From Methanomassiliicoccus sp. (lineage in GTDB: Archaea; Thermoplasmatota; Thermoplasmata; Methanomassiliicoccales; Methanomassiliicoccaceae): a stretch of DNA of 64,000 nt. How positions within the stretch are numbered: the stretch's first letter is position 1; the number at the start of each line of letters is the position of its first letter. Of the stretch, positions 34,569-43,752 are shown one piece after another. Under the pieces are notes generated by a model. It was not told where the DNA came from. It searched no databases and saw only the letters and a program-made list of their open reading frames with translations. The position numbers were made by a program, and so were the translations under genes. The stretch lies in contig JAEILR010000002.1 of the NCBI GenBank assembly GCA_016109435.1, forward strand, positions 112,966 to 176,965, given 5' to 3'.

Positions 34569-35396
34569 CTACCGGCCGTCACAGATATCGCAGTACTCGC
34601 ACCACTGACACAATGGCCCTTGCTTCCGGGGGAACGAACAGGCCGCCTCGATCCGCCCGATGAGCGAGCAGACGTCCTCCTCCAGGCGGTCCAGCTGCTC
34701 GGGGGTGCGGAACGATTCCAGCTCCCGGTCGTGGGCGATGTAGTGCCAAACGAGACGTACCCTGCGGGCATCGGGAAAGCTCTGCCTGACCCCCATCTCG
34801 TACAGTCCCAGCTGCCGGTCCTCGTTCAGAGCGCGGGCGGTCGGAAGCCTCTTCCCGGTCTTGTAGTCGCAGACCTCGTACTCGCCGTCGCCCAGCGAGG
34901 TCAGGCGGTCGATGTAGCCTTTGAAGGAGTATCTTCCTCCGACGGTGAACCGGACCTCATGCTCCAGGCCCACGGTCGTTCCGCGGTCGAAGGGATGGTG
35001 GCGGCGGTGGTACGCCTTCAGGCCGTCCTTGGCCCTGTTGCAATGGTCCGAGCAGGTCATCTCCTTCCTGACGATCTTGACCTTGGAGGGGTCGTACATC
35101 TCTCCCCACAGATGGTCGAAGTGCTCCAGGAGATCGTCGCATGTGGGGACCGAACTATCGCCGGCCCGCTCGTAGAGGTGCTGGAGGGAGAGGTGGACCA
35201 GGGTGCCAATGAACGCCTCGATGCCCTGAACGTCCTCCACCTCGATCTCGTCGATGTACCTGTACCGGTACCGCCGGGGGCATTGCTCGTAACAGCTCAG
35301 CCGGGAATGGGAGTAGACGTCCGTGCCTGCCACTAGGCCCTCCACGTCCTTATCCTTGTTGCTAGCAGTGCCGCTGCTCTGGCCTCTTCCTGACAT
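34569..35396 (-). CDS. RecB-like PD-(D/E)XK nuclease with C-terminal Fe-S cysteines
   Basis: A 275-residue single-domain nuclease of the RecB/Cas4-like group. Nuclease motifs are FIGTLVHLSLQHL, GYIDRLT and EVCDYKTGK (catalytic Asp and Lys). A first Cys pair (SCYEQC near 34-39) and a C-terminal cluster (CQWCEYCDIC) match the four-Cys iron-sulfur site of AddB/Cas4-type enzymes. No cas genes or repeats are nearby, so a CRISPR role is not supported. A DNA-repair role is more likely. The start is ATG at 35396. Confidence 0.8.
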   Translation of the reverse strand: MSGRGQSSGTASNKDKDVEGLVAGTDVYSHSRLSCYEQCPRRYRYRYIDEIEVEDVQGIEAFIGTLVHLSLQHLYERAGDSSVPTCDDLLEHFDHLWGEMYDPSKVKIVRKEMTCSDHCNRAKDGLKAYHRRHHPFDRGTTVGLEHEVRFTVGGRYSFKGYIDRLTSLGDGEYEVCDYKTGKRLPTARALNEDRQLGLYEMGVRQSFPDARRVRLVWHYIAHDRELESFRTPEQLDRLEEDVCSLIGRIEAACSFPRKQGPLCQWCEYCDICDGR

Positions 35397-35416
35397 GTAT
35401 CACGATGACCGTGGGT

Positions 35417-36205
35417 TCAGTCCCTGAGGAAGTCGTCGCAGTACAGCCTCTCGTTGAGCAGGACCTGTCCGGCCTTCAGCACTGCCATAAGCTCCGGGTC
35501 CTCGGGATCGAGGATCGCCGCGCTCAGTCCCGCCCCCATGAGCATCGCCAGATAGGTGCGGTTCAGCAGGCTGCGCTGCTTCGTGCCGTTGGACACATTG
35601 CTGAGGCCGACCACCGTCCGGGGGGCCGGGTCGTTGAGGGCCTGGAACATCTGGACCGCCTGTACGACCTTCCTCCCCTGGTCCTGGGCAGCCCCGGTGG
35701 GAAGGACAAGGGGATCGAGGTACAGCCGGTCGGGCATGATATCGTGCTCCATGGCCTTGGTCATCATGAGCATGGCCATCTCCGCGCGGGCATCAGCGGA
35801 GTTGGGCACGCCCTTCTCGTCCATGCACAGGCAGATGATCTCGGCGTCGTGCTCCCGGCACAGCGGGAAGAATCGGTCCATGCGCTTCTCCTCTGCAGTG
35901 GTGGAGTTCATGATGACCCTGTTCTTCGCCGCCCTCAGCCCGGCCTCCATGGTCTTGGGCCCGGAGGTGTCGATGGACAGCGGCACGGTGGCCACCTCCT
36001 GCACCGTCGACACCAGCCACTCCATTGCCGCCGGGCCGTCGTCCCGGCCCGGGCCGACATTGACATCCAGGGCCTGGGCCCCTAGCTCCACCTGTCTCAC
36101 CGCCAGGTCCTGGATGAACTTGGCGTCCCGCCGGTCGATGGCCTTTCCCACCGAGGTGAACAGGCCGTTGATCCTCTCTGAGATGATGAGCATGATGTCG
36201 TTCAA
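35417..36205 (-). CDS. acsE: Methyl-THF:corrinoid iron-sulfur protein methyltransferase
   Basis: Pterin-binding TIM-barrel enzyme moving the methyl group of methyl-THF to the cobalt of the corrinoid Fe-S protein. The 262-residue protein has the family features LIISERINGLF, LDVNVGPGRDD, VPLSIDTSGPKTMEAGL, DPLVLPTG and VGLSNVSNG (pterin-binding Asn), and its length is that of AcsE (about 262). GGAGG sits seven bases before the in-frame TTG at 36205, so I choose that start. ATG at 36193 is the alternative. It lies away from the acsBCD operon (52.6-57.1 kb) but fits its needs. Confidence 0.9.
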   Translation of the reverse strand: MNDIMLIISERINGLFTSVGKAIDRRDAKFIQDLAVRQVELGAQALDVNVGPGRDDGPAAMEWLVSTVQEVATVPLSIDTSGPKTMEAGLRAAKNRVIMNSTTAEEKRMDRFFPLCREHDAEIICLCMDEKGVPNSADARAEMAMLMMTKAMEHDIMPDRLYLDPLVLPTGAAQDQGRKVVQAVQMFQALNDPAPRTVVGLSNVSNGTKQRSLLNRTYLAMLMGAGLSAAILDPEDPELMAVLKAGQVLLNERLYCDDFLRD

Positions 36206-36322
36206 CAAGCCGCCTCCAGATAAAAGGATTCCTGCCGGAGGGAAGGCATGGGGACGAAGGTAGACGGCGCGCATCCCCAAACTAGTTATGGCGACCGGAG
36301 AATAGGATGACGGAGAGATACG

Positions 36323-36667
36323 ATGTCAAAGAAATATGATGAAGAGGAGCACGATGAGGAAGAGCAGAAGATAGAGGATGAGGAGGAAGAGGTCGATATG
36401 GAGGAGGCGGAACCGGTGATGGCCGAGGACGCGGTGATCGACGTCTCCTTTGGCGACCGTGACGACAAGCCGGAGGACGAGGGGAGGGTCCTGGACTGGG
36501 TCTCCAGTTTCAAGCCCGGGGAGTTCCAGCGGCAGGTGGCCGACCTGTTCCTTTCCGAGGGGGAGATATACATCATGCTCGACAAGATGACCGTGGTCCT
36601 CCCGCTGGTGGAACTGTTCCGCCTGCTGGAGAACTCCGGGGCGATCACCGAGCCGGGAGAGATCTAG
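36323..36667 (+). CDS. Small, very acidic hypothetical protein
   Basis: A 114-residue protein. The first 40 residues are almost all Glu, Asp and Lys (charged coiled-coil-like), and the rest is a compact alpha/beta segment containing VADLFLSEGEIYIMLDKMTV and LPLVELFRLLENSG. I do not recognise the family. The ATG at 36323 lies in a 120-base gap after the divergent acsE and before purH on the same strand. The high charge suggests a soluble binding or chaperone-like role, but there is no direct evidence. Confidence 0.55.
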   Translation: MSKKYDEEEHDEEEQKIEDEEEEVDMEEAEPVMAEDAVIDVSFGDRDDKPEDEGRVLDWVSSFKPGEFQRQVADLFLSEGEIYIMLDKMTVVLPLVELFRLLENSGAITEPGEI

Positions 36668-36781
36668 GACCGAACTGCCGCGGGGGCGCTCCCCCCGGCC
36701 AACAAGCTTCATAAACGCCCTCGGGATATCCCCTCGGCAAACTGTTCTAGCAGCTTGCCTCTCTGCCTTGGAGGCATTCAT

Positions 36782-38318
<1,537 letters not shown>

Positions 38319-38338
<20 letters not shown>

Positions 38339-38846
38339 CCGGGACCGCCGCCTTCTTCCCGAACCTCTGCACTAGCTCCGCCGGCCGCATGGTGCGCACC
38401 GATTTAACCTGGGAGAAGCGCCCCTCGTTGGAGCACACGATGGCCCCGGGGATGGTGCTGCCGACGGCGAGGATGAGGGAGTCGACCATGGACAGCCCGT
38501 CGGTCCGCCGGCCGAGCTTTCCTCCCTTCCCCATGCGGAAGTAGTTGCTCTCCCTGATGAGGTCCACGGCGATCATGGCATGCGCCTCCTCCACCGCCCG
38601 GACGGTGATGTGGGGCAGCTCCAGCAGCCTTGCCAGGGTCTTCCCGGCCCGGTGGGGGTCCTTGGTGACGTCCAGTACGACGTAGTAGATCTCCACCAGC
38701 ACCGGGGTGGGAAGGATGCCGGCGAACTCGCCGTTCTCGACCCTCCTGAGAAGTTCGATGGAGCCGCGGCTGCGGCCGTCGCCGGAGCGCACGAACGCGT
38801 CGATGATGACGTTGGTATCGATGACCACCGGCCTAGGAGCGGACAT
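38319..38846 (-). CDS. PIN-domain ribonuclease (VapC-like)
   Basis: A 175-residue PIN-domain protein. The motif [13 protein letters not shown] near 7-19 holds the first catalytic Asp. EIYYVVLD and [10 protein letters not shown] supply further acidic residues. PIN proteins of this size are usually toxins cleaving RNA, but several are rRNA processing enzymes. It is translated from an ATG at 38846 that overlaps the upstream small gene by 14 bases, which would couple their synthesis as in toxin-antitoxin pairs. Confidence 0.75.
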
Positions 38847-39069
38847 CCCTTACCCTCTTCCTGATCTCCCGCACATCGGTCACGCAGTCGTCCAGGCATC
38901 CTATGATGTCATCGCAGCAGGTGACGGTTTCCTTTACTTCAGCACGCGGCCGCTCACCTCTCTCCAGGCGCTCGACCCTCGCCTCCAGGCGGGCCAGCCT
39001 ATGCTCGAGGTCCCGAAAGTCCTTCCGGCGGTACGCCCGCCCGCCCCTAGTCCTGCGGTCCATGCTCAT
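38833..39069 (-). CDS. Small basic coiled-coil protein with a Cys cluster, possible antitoxin of the PIN protein
   Basis: A 78-residue protein that is highly charged. Residues about 18-45 form a coiled coil (DLEHRLARLEARVERLERGE) and are followed by VTCCDDIIGCLDDCV, a close group of four cysteines that could bind a metal. It precedes the PIN gene and overlaps it. No ribbon-helix-helix or SpoVT-AbrB fold is apparent, so the antitoxin label is only positional. ATG at 39069; ATG at 39063 is equally possible. Confidence 0.5.
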   Translation of the reverse strand: MSMDRRTRGGRAYRRKDFRDLEHRLARLEARVERLERGERPRAEVKETVTCCDDIIGCLDDCVTDVREIRKRVRDVRS

Positions 39070-39218
39070 GCCGACGATGTAATTGGAGTGCAGGAAATAA
39101 AAGGGGTGCGGCTTCCTGCCTGGACCTGATTATCGATTTAGATATCTCTCTTAATCTGTCTCAAATACGCGGACCCCGTCGATCGTCGTGAAGAGCATAG
39201 GTGCCTGTAGGTCCTGCT

Positions 39219-40700
39219 ATGAACGCAAGAGGTTTCTCGGTCTCTCTGGTCGTCCTGTTGTTGTCGGCCGCGTTTGTCATCTCCATGCTGAACTTAGGCA
39301 TAGCGTCCGGTGCATCGACCGCTCCGGTTAGCATCAGCGGCGATCCCGATCTTGCCTCCAAGGCCGCATCGAACGGCTGGCCAGGGAACGGGACGCAGTC
39401 GAACCCTTACGTGATCGCCGACGTCCGGGTGGACGATCCTGCGAACGGACTGGGCATCTTCGTTTCGGGGACCACCAAGCACCTGGTCATAGAGAACTGC
39501 CAGATCACCAATACCTCCAGCTATGCCATCGACATCACCGGGGCGTCCAACATCACCATCAGGGGTTCGGTGATCAGCAGCGATCACTGCGCCGTCCTGC
39601 TGTACTCGTCGACCGGCTGCACCGTTGCCAACAACTCCATTACCGGCTCCAAGACCGGCGTCCAGCTAATGTCCTCGGACCGCAACGTGATCTCCGGGAA
39701 CAACATCTCCGGCTCCCAGTACAACGGCATCGAGCTCTTCACTTCCAACAACAACACCATCACCGGGAACACCGTAACCGGCTCCGGAGGTTATGGGATA
39801 TACCTATCGAGCAGCGACGGTAACCTGATCTTCGCCAACTCCTTCGTCAGCAACAACGGGGCGGCGGCAAGGTACGATGCCGCCCATCCCCAGGCCTACG
39901 ATCTGGGAACGAACGAGTGGAGCCGCGGCGGGGTCAACAACGAGTGGAGCGACTGGACCTCCGATGATATCTACCCCTACGAGGGAAGCGCCGCTGCCGA
40001 TGACCTCGCCAACACCCTACCGATGGACGACCTGCTCCCCATTCTCGCGGTCGTCGGCGTGGGGATCATCGCCCTGGTCGCGGTGGCGGCGGTCCTCATC
40101 AAGAGGAAGAAGGTCACCGGGCCTTCCCAGGGCGGGGTCCAGCCGAGCGCTCCCCCGGTCCAGCACCCCACGGCGGGTGGGGCGGTGACCCCGCCTCCGA
40201 TGAAGGCCCCCAAGAAAAGGACCTGGATCCCCGCACTGGTCCTGGGCGCGGTGCTGGTGGTCGTGGTCCTGGTGGCGGCATCGACCATGGGGTGGCTCCC
40301 CATAGGCTCGGGCAAGCTCACCGGGGCCAGGGACATCGGTGGCCAGTGGGAAGGGACGGCCACATATTGGTCCTACAACATCTATGGCGAGAAGGCACTG
40401 CTCATCGAGGCGAACGTGGAGATGAAGCTCACCCTGAACGGGAACCACGTCACCGGCATCATCGACATGGACATCACCTCGCAGACGCCTCTGTCCGACC
40501 TCTATGTTCTGGAACCGGACGGGCACTTCCAGATCGATGGGACCTATGAGAGCACCACCCTGACCTTCGAAACCTACAAGACGGAGTTCAGGTTCGAGTT
40601 CCTCACCGACATGGCCACCGGACAGATGACCAACCTCGACACCTATGCCTACCTCGGCCTGGGATCGGAGCCGTCGGCGATCCATCTGCAGAGGGCGTGA
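39219..40700 (+). CDS. Membrane-anchored parallel beta-helix (NosD-like) protein
   Basis: A 493-residue protein. Signal or anchor helix (about 6-28), then right-handed beta-helix repeats (about 75-220) with Asn/Ser/Gly-rich NNTITGN-type rungs as in NosD/CASH proteins. This is followed by a short extracellular linker, a transmembrane helix (about 278-297), a Pro-rich cytoplasmic or linker region, a second transmembrane helix (about 340-363) and a C-terminal domain of beta strands ending at residue 493. Topology is uncertain. NosD-like folds handle sugars or copper, and none is proven here. The ATG at 39219 is favoured over an upstream GTG. Confidence 0.75.
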   Translation: MNARGFSVSLVVLLLSAAFVISMLNLGIASGASTAPVSISGDPDLASKAASNGWPGNGTQSNPYVIADVRVDDPANGLGIFVSGTTKHLVIENCQITNTSSYAIDITGASNITIRGSVISSDHCAVLLYSSTGCTVANNSITGSKTGVQLMSSDRNVISGNNISGSQYNGIELFTSNNNTITGNTVTGSGGYGIYLSSSDGNLIFANSFVSNNGAAARYDAAHPQAYDLGTNEWSRGGVNNEWSDWTSDDIYPYEGSAAADDLANTLPMDDLLPILAVVGVGIIALVAVAAVLIKRKKVTGPSQGGVQPSAPPVQHPTAGGAVTPPPMKAPKKRTWIPALVLGAVLVVVVLVAASTMGWLPIGSGKLTGARDIGGQWEGTATYWSYNIYGEKALLIEANVEMKLTLNGNHVTGIIDMDITSQTPLSDLYVLEPDGHFQIDGTYESTTLTFETYKTEFRFEFLTDMATGQMTNLDTYAYLGLGSEPSAIHLQRA

Positions 40701-40776
40701 GGCGCGCCTTCGTCAGGGACCCGGTCACCCCCGGTCCGTCCGTCGATGCCGGGGCCTGGCCCCATAGAAGGCACGT

Positions 40777-41190
40777 TCAACCGGCATCGTTGAGGAACAC
40801 CCACAGCTCGGCGATCTTCCCGCCTTCGATCCGATAGATGTCGACCTCCCTCATATCCACCTTCTGACCGGCCGGTTCCATCCCCCGGACCTCCCGGTCC
40901 ATCGTTCCAGTGAAACGCTGGACGACCACCACTCTGTCCCCTTCGGCGATCATCTCCTGGACGTCGAACCTCGCGTCTGGCATGTTCTTCAGGAACCTCT
41001 CGGTCTCGGCTATGCACGCGGCCCTGTCCCTGATGTCCCCCTTTCTGGTATGCTCTTTGAAGTCAGCTGCAAGGGCATCCTTGAACTCATCGATCGATCC
41101 ACGGTTCCATCCATCATACACCCTCCTGACGATCTCCTTGTTCCGCTCCATCTCCTCGATCCCTTGCTCAGTCAAGGTCATGGACGTCAT
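40777..41190 (-). CDS. SnoaL-like/NTF2-fold protein
   Basis: A 137-residue cone-shaped NTF2-like protein similar to SnoaL-type ester cyclases (IVRRVYDGWNRGSIDEFKDA, then VVVVQRFTGTMD and a C-terminal EVDIYRIEGGKIAELW). Such proteins have many small-molecule roles. The ATG at 41190 is preceded by a TTATTAGAA box, so I chose it over ATG at 41259, which would abut the divergent gene. The two transcripts then share a short promoter region. Confidence 0.7.
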   Translation of the reverse strand: MTSMTLTEQGIEEMERNKEIVRRVYDGWNRGSIDEFKDALAADFKEHTRKGDIRDRAACIAETERFLKNMPDARFDVQEMIAEGDRVVVVQRFTGTMDREVRGMEPAGQKVDMREVDIYRIEGGKIAELWVFLNDAG

Positions 41191-41308
41191 CTTGTCGCCC
41201 TGGGGTCTTAATCGTTCTCTCGCAGGGGCTGATTCTAATAACTTCTCATAATCAATCATAATGTTTAATAAAGAGAAGCAGCGTAGGGGACGAGCAGAGG
41301 CATCGCAA

Positions 41309-41860
41309 ATGGACAGGCCAGGATCGCCAAGGATAAGCCGGAGCGCGTTCGTCGACCGCTCCGCCACCATACTGGGGGACGTGACCATCGGTGACGGGGT
41401 GTACGTCGCTCCCAATGCTTCCATCCGGGCGGACGAGCCCGGATCGAGGATCATCATCGAAGGGGGATGCAATATCCAAGACAACGTGGTCGTCCATGCC
41501 CTGACCGATTCGGCGGTGAGGGTCGGCGAGGGCACCACCCTGGCTCATGGGTGCATCGTGCACGGGCCGTGCGAGATCGGAGAGGGGTGCTTCATCGGCT
41601 TCGGCACGGTGATGTTCCGGTGCACCCTCATGGACGGCAGCGTGGTGCTCCACCGGGCCGTGGTGACCCACGCCGTGATCCCCCCCTCCCGCCTGGTCCC
41701 CAGCGGCGCGGTCGTGGACGGGGAGCGGAACATAGAGGACCTCGACAACGTCTCCGAGGACGTCACCCGCTTCGTCGATTCGGTGCGGGAGGTCAACATC
41801 GAGCTTGCCCAGATGTACGGCCGGACCGATAGGGGCAGCCCCCGGCCGGAGCCCTGGTGA
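41309..41860 (+). CDS. Gamma-class carbonic anhydrase-like protein (left-handed beta-helix)
   Basis: A 183-residue hexapeptide-repeat trimer of the gamma-carbonic anhydrase type. Metal-ligand His residues are found in NVVVHA and in LAHGCIVHGPCEIG, with the conserved Arg-Asp in SIRADE and Gln in NIQDN. These match Cam/CamH enzymes that interconvert CO2 and bicarbonate. The preferred start is ATG 41309 (MDRPGSPRIS), about 40 bases after a TTTAATAA box; ATG 41261 is upstream. Proximity to PEP carboxylase suggests bicarbonate supply. Confidence 0.8.
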   Translation: MDRPGSPRISRSAFVDRSATILGDVTIGDGVYVAPNASIRADEPGSRIIIEGGCNIQDNVVVHALTDSAVRVGEGTTLAHGCIVHGPCEIGEGCFIGFGTVMFRCTLMDGSVVLHRAVVTHAVIPPSRLVPSGAVVDGERNIEDLDNVSEDVTRFVDSVREVNIELAQMYGRTDRGSPRPEPW

Positions 41861-41893
41861 GCGCAGGAAGGGTTATATCTGGCCAAATGCTCG

Positions 41894-42178
41894 ATGGAAG
41901 GGAGGACCGTGGAAGACCTGACCCGATGGGTCCTGGGAGTGGACCGGCGAGTCGCTGTGATGAGGGCGCTGGAGAGCAGCGCCGCTTTCAGCGCCGCCGA
42001 CATCGCCGAGAGGTCGGGCCGCTCGGTCCAGAACATCAGCAGAGCCATCCACGAGCTGGAGGGGAAGGGCCTCATCGAGTGCCTGACCCCGGAGAAGCTC
42101 ACCTGGAAGAGGTACCTCCTGACCGATGCCGGGAAGGCGGTGCTCATGGACCTCAAAGTAAGAGAGCTGATACCTTGA
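41894..42178 (+). CDS. Small winged-helix transcriptional regulator
   Basis: A 94-residue protein with a winged helix-turn-helix (residues about 20-85: VAVMRALESSAAFSAADIAE, SVQNISRAIHELEGKGLIEC) and a final wing. It resembles small archaeal ArsR/MarR-like repressors. There are no metal-binding cysteines beyond one. A TTATATCT box 15-22 bases before the ATG at 41894 suggests a leaderless message. It lies between the carbonic anhydrase and PEP carboxylase genes, so it may regulate either. Confidence 0.75.
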   Translation: MEGRTVEDLTRWVLGVDRRVAVMRALESSAAFSAADIAERSGRSVQNISRAIHELEGKGLIECLTPEKLTWKRYLLTDAGKAVLMDLKVRELIP

Positions 42179-42221
42179 ACAGCTGTCAATACTATCACGA
42201 TATCATTAGATCAGAACGGTG

Positions 42222-43691
42222 ATGGAAGTGGAACCCAAGATACCCCGGTGCATGAGCACCCAGCATCCGGACAACGTCAACGCCCCGTTCTTCGCCGAGA
42301 GCTCGGAGATGGGCGGGGAGGACGAGATCCAGGAGGCCTATTACGTATTCTCCCACCTAGACTGCGAGGAGCAGATGTGGGACTGCGAAGGAAAGGAGGT
42401 CGACAACTACGTGGTCAAGAAGCTGCTCTCCAAGTACGACTGGTACTTCAAGGAGAACCAGCTGGGCAAGGATGTCTTCCTCACGCTCAGGGTGCCCAAC
42501 CCCATGGTGGAGAAGGACGAGGCCAAGATCCTGCTGGAGACGCTGGAATCGATCCCCCGTTCCTTCGACACCGCCAAGCTGTTCTACAAGAACGAGGTCC
42601 CCCCCATCTTCGAGGTCATCCTGCCAATGACGTCGTCCGCCACCTCGCTGGACCGCGTCTACCACTACTACCGGGACTTCGTGGTCGGCAAGCAGCATCA
42701 CAAGTTCAGGGACGGCGCGGCGCTGTCCGACTGGATCGGCACCTTCGAGCCGGAGAACGTCAACGTCATTCCTCTCTTCGAGGATCTCCGCCACATGATG
42801 GACGCCCACCTCATCACCCGGGAGTACATGAAGGACAAGGACCTCTCCTACCAGCGGGTGTTCCTGGCCCGCTCCGACCCGGCCATGAACTACGGGCAGG
42901 CCAGCGCCATCCTGATGAACAAGGCGGCCCTGTACAACCTCCAGCTGCTGGAGGAAGAGACGGGAGTGAGCATCCAGCCGATCATCGGGGTCGGCTCCGC
43001 CCCGTTCCGGGGGAATCTGAAGCCTGACAACGTCGGCCACATCATGGGCGAGTACCCCTCGGTGCAGACCTTCACCGTGCAGTCGGCGTTCAAGTACGAC
43101 TACTCGCACGACGACGTCCGCGAGGGCATCCAGCAGATCAATGAGGGGAAGCGCGGCCGGGCCATGGAGGTGGACCCCCAGCGGTGCGAGGAGATCATCG
43201 ACAAGTGCGCCGGCTCCTACCGCGACCAGATCGTGAAGCTCGCCCCCCTCATCAACGAGGTCGCCAACTACGTGCCCCGCCGGAGGAAGCGTAAGCTGCA
43301 CATCGGGCTGTTCGGGTACTCCCGGAGCATGGAGGGGGTCGTCCTGCCCAGGGCCATCGGCTTCTGCTGCGCCTTCTACTCCATCGGCATACCGCCGGAG
43401 ATCCTGGGCCTTGACGCCTTGGACGACCAGGACCTGGACTACCTCCGGCAGGTCAGCCCGCACTTCGATGACAACATGCGGGACGCCCTGCGGTTCATGA
43501 ACCCCGAGTCGATGAAGACCCTGCCCCTCAAGGTCCGCATGGCGGTGGACAACCTGGACCTGGATTTCGAGACGGACGAGGAGCACCGCAAGATCACCTC
43601 GCTGATCATGGACAACATCAAGAACAGCACCGGCAAGGGCCTGGAAGGTTCGGTGCTCCGCGCCGCGCACCTGAGAGGGTTCCTGGGCTGA
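42222..43691 (+). CDS. ppcA: Phosphoenolpyruvate carboxylase, archaeal type
   Basis: Carboxylates PEP with bicarbonate to oxaloacetate. The 489-residue protein is the archaeal PpcA type (about half the length of bacterial Ppc), shown by CMSTQHPDNVNAPFF at the start, SDPAMNYGQASA, GVGSAPFRGNL and FGYSRSMEGVVLPRAI. It could feed a partial reverse or incomplete citric-acid route. Start ATG 42222; GTG 42219 directly upstream is possible. The upstream regulator gene ends about 40 bases earlier. Confidence 0.93.
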   Translation: MEVEPKIPRCMSTQHPDNVNAPFFAESSEMGGEDEIQEAYYVFSHLDCEEQMWDCEGKEVDNYVVKKLLSKYDWYFKENQLGKDVFLTLRVPNPMVEKDEAKILLETLESIPRSFDTAKLFYKNEVPPIFEVILPMTSSATSLDRVYHYYRDFVVGKQHHKFRDGAALSDWIGTFEPENVNVIPLFEDLRHMMDAHLITREYMKDKDLSYQRVFLARSDPAMNYGQASAILMNKAALYNLQLLEEETGVSIQPIIGVGSAPFRGNLKPDNVGHIMGEYPSVQTFTVQSAFKYDYSHDDVREGIQQINEGKRGRAMEVDPQRCEEIIDKCAGSYRDQIVKLAPLINEVANYVPRRRKRKLHIGLFGYSRSMEGVVLPRAIGFCCAFYSIGIPPEILGLDALDDQDLDYLRQVSPHFDDNMRDALRFMNPESMKTLPLKVRMAVDNLDLDFETDEEHRKITSLIMDNIKNSTGKGLEGSVLRAAHLRGFLG

Positions 43692-43722
43692 GGCCCCGCT
43701 GCCGATCGTCGGCTGGGGCTTC

Positions 43723-43730
43723 ATTATATA
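43723..43730 (+). promoter_or_regulatory. TATA box of the RACo-like gene
   Basis: ATTATATA, 23 bases before the ATG at 43753 in a GC-rich gap. The spacing predicts a leaderless transcript. Confidence 0.55.
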
Positions 43731-43752
43731 GCCCGACGCGGATTTTCGGTCC

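Noticed and set aside
34569..35396. Cas4 and CRISPR locus
   Set aside because: Only a solitary RecB-like nuclease; no repeats or other cas genes in the window.
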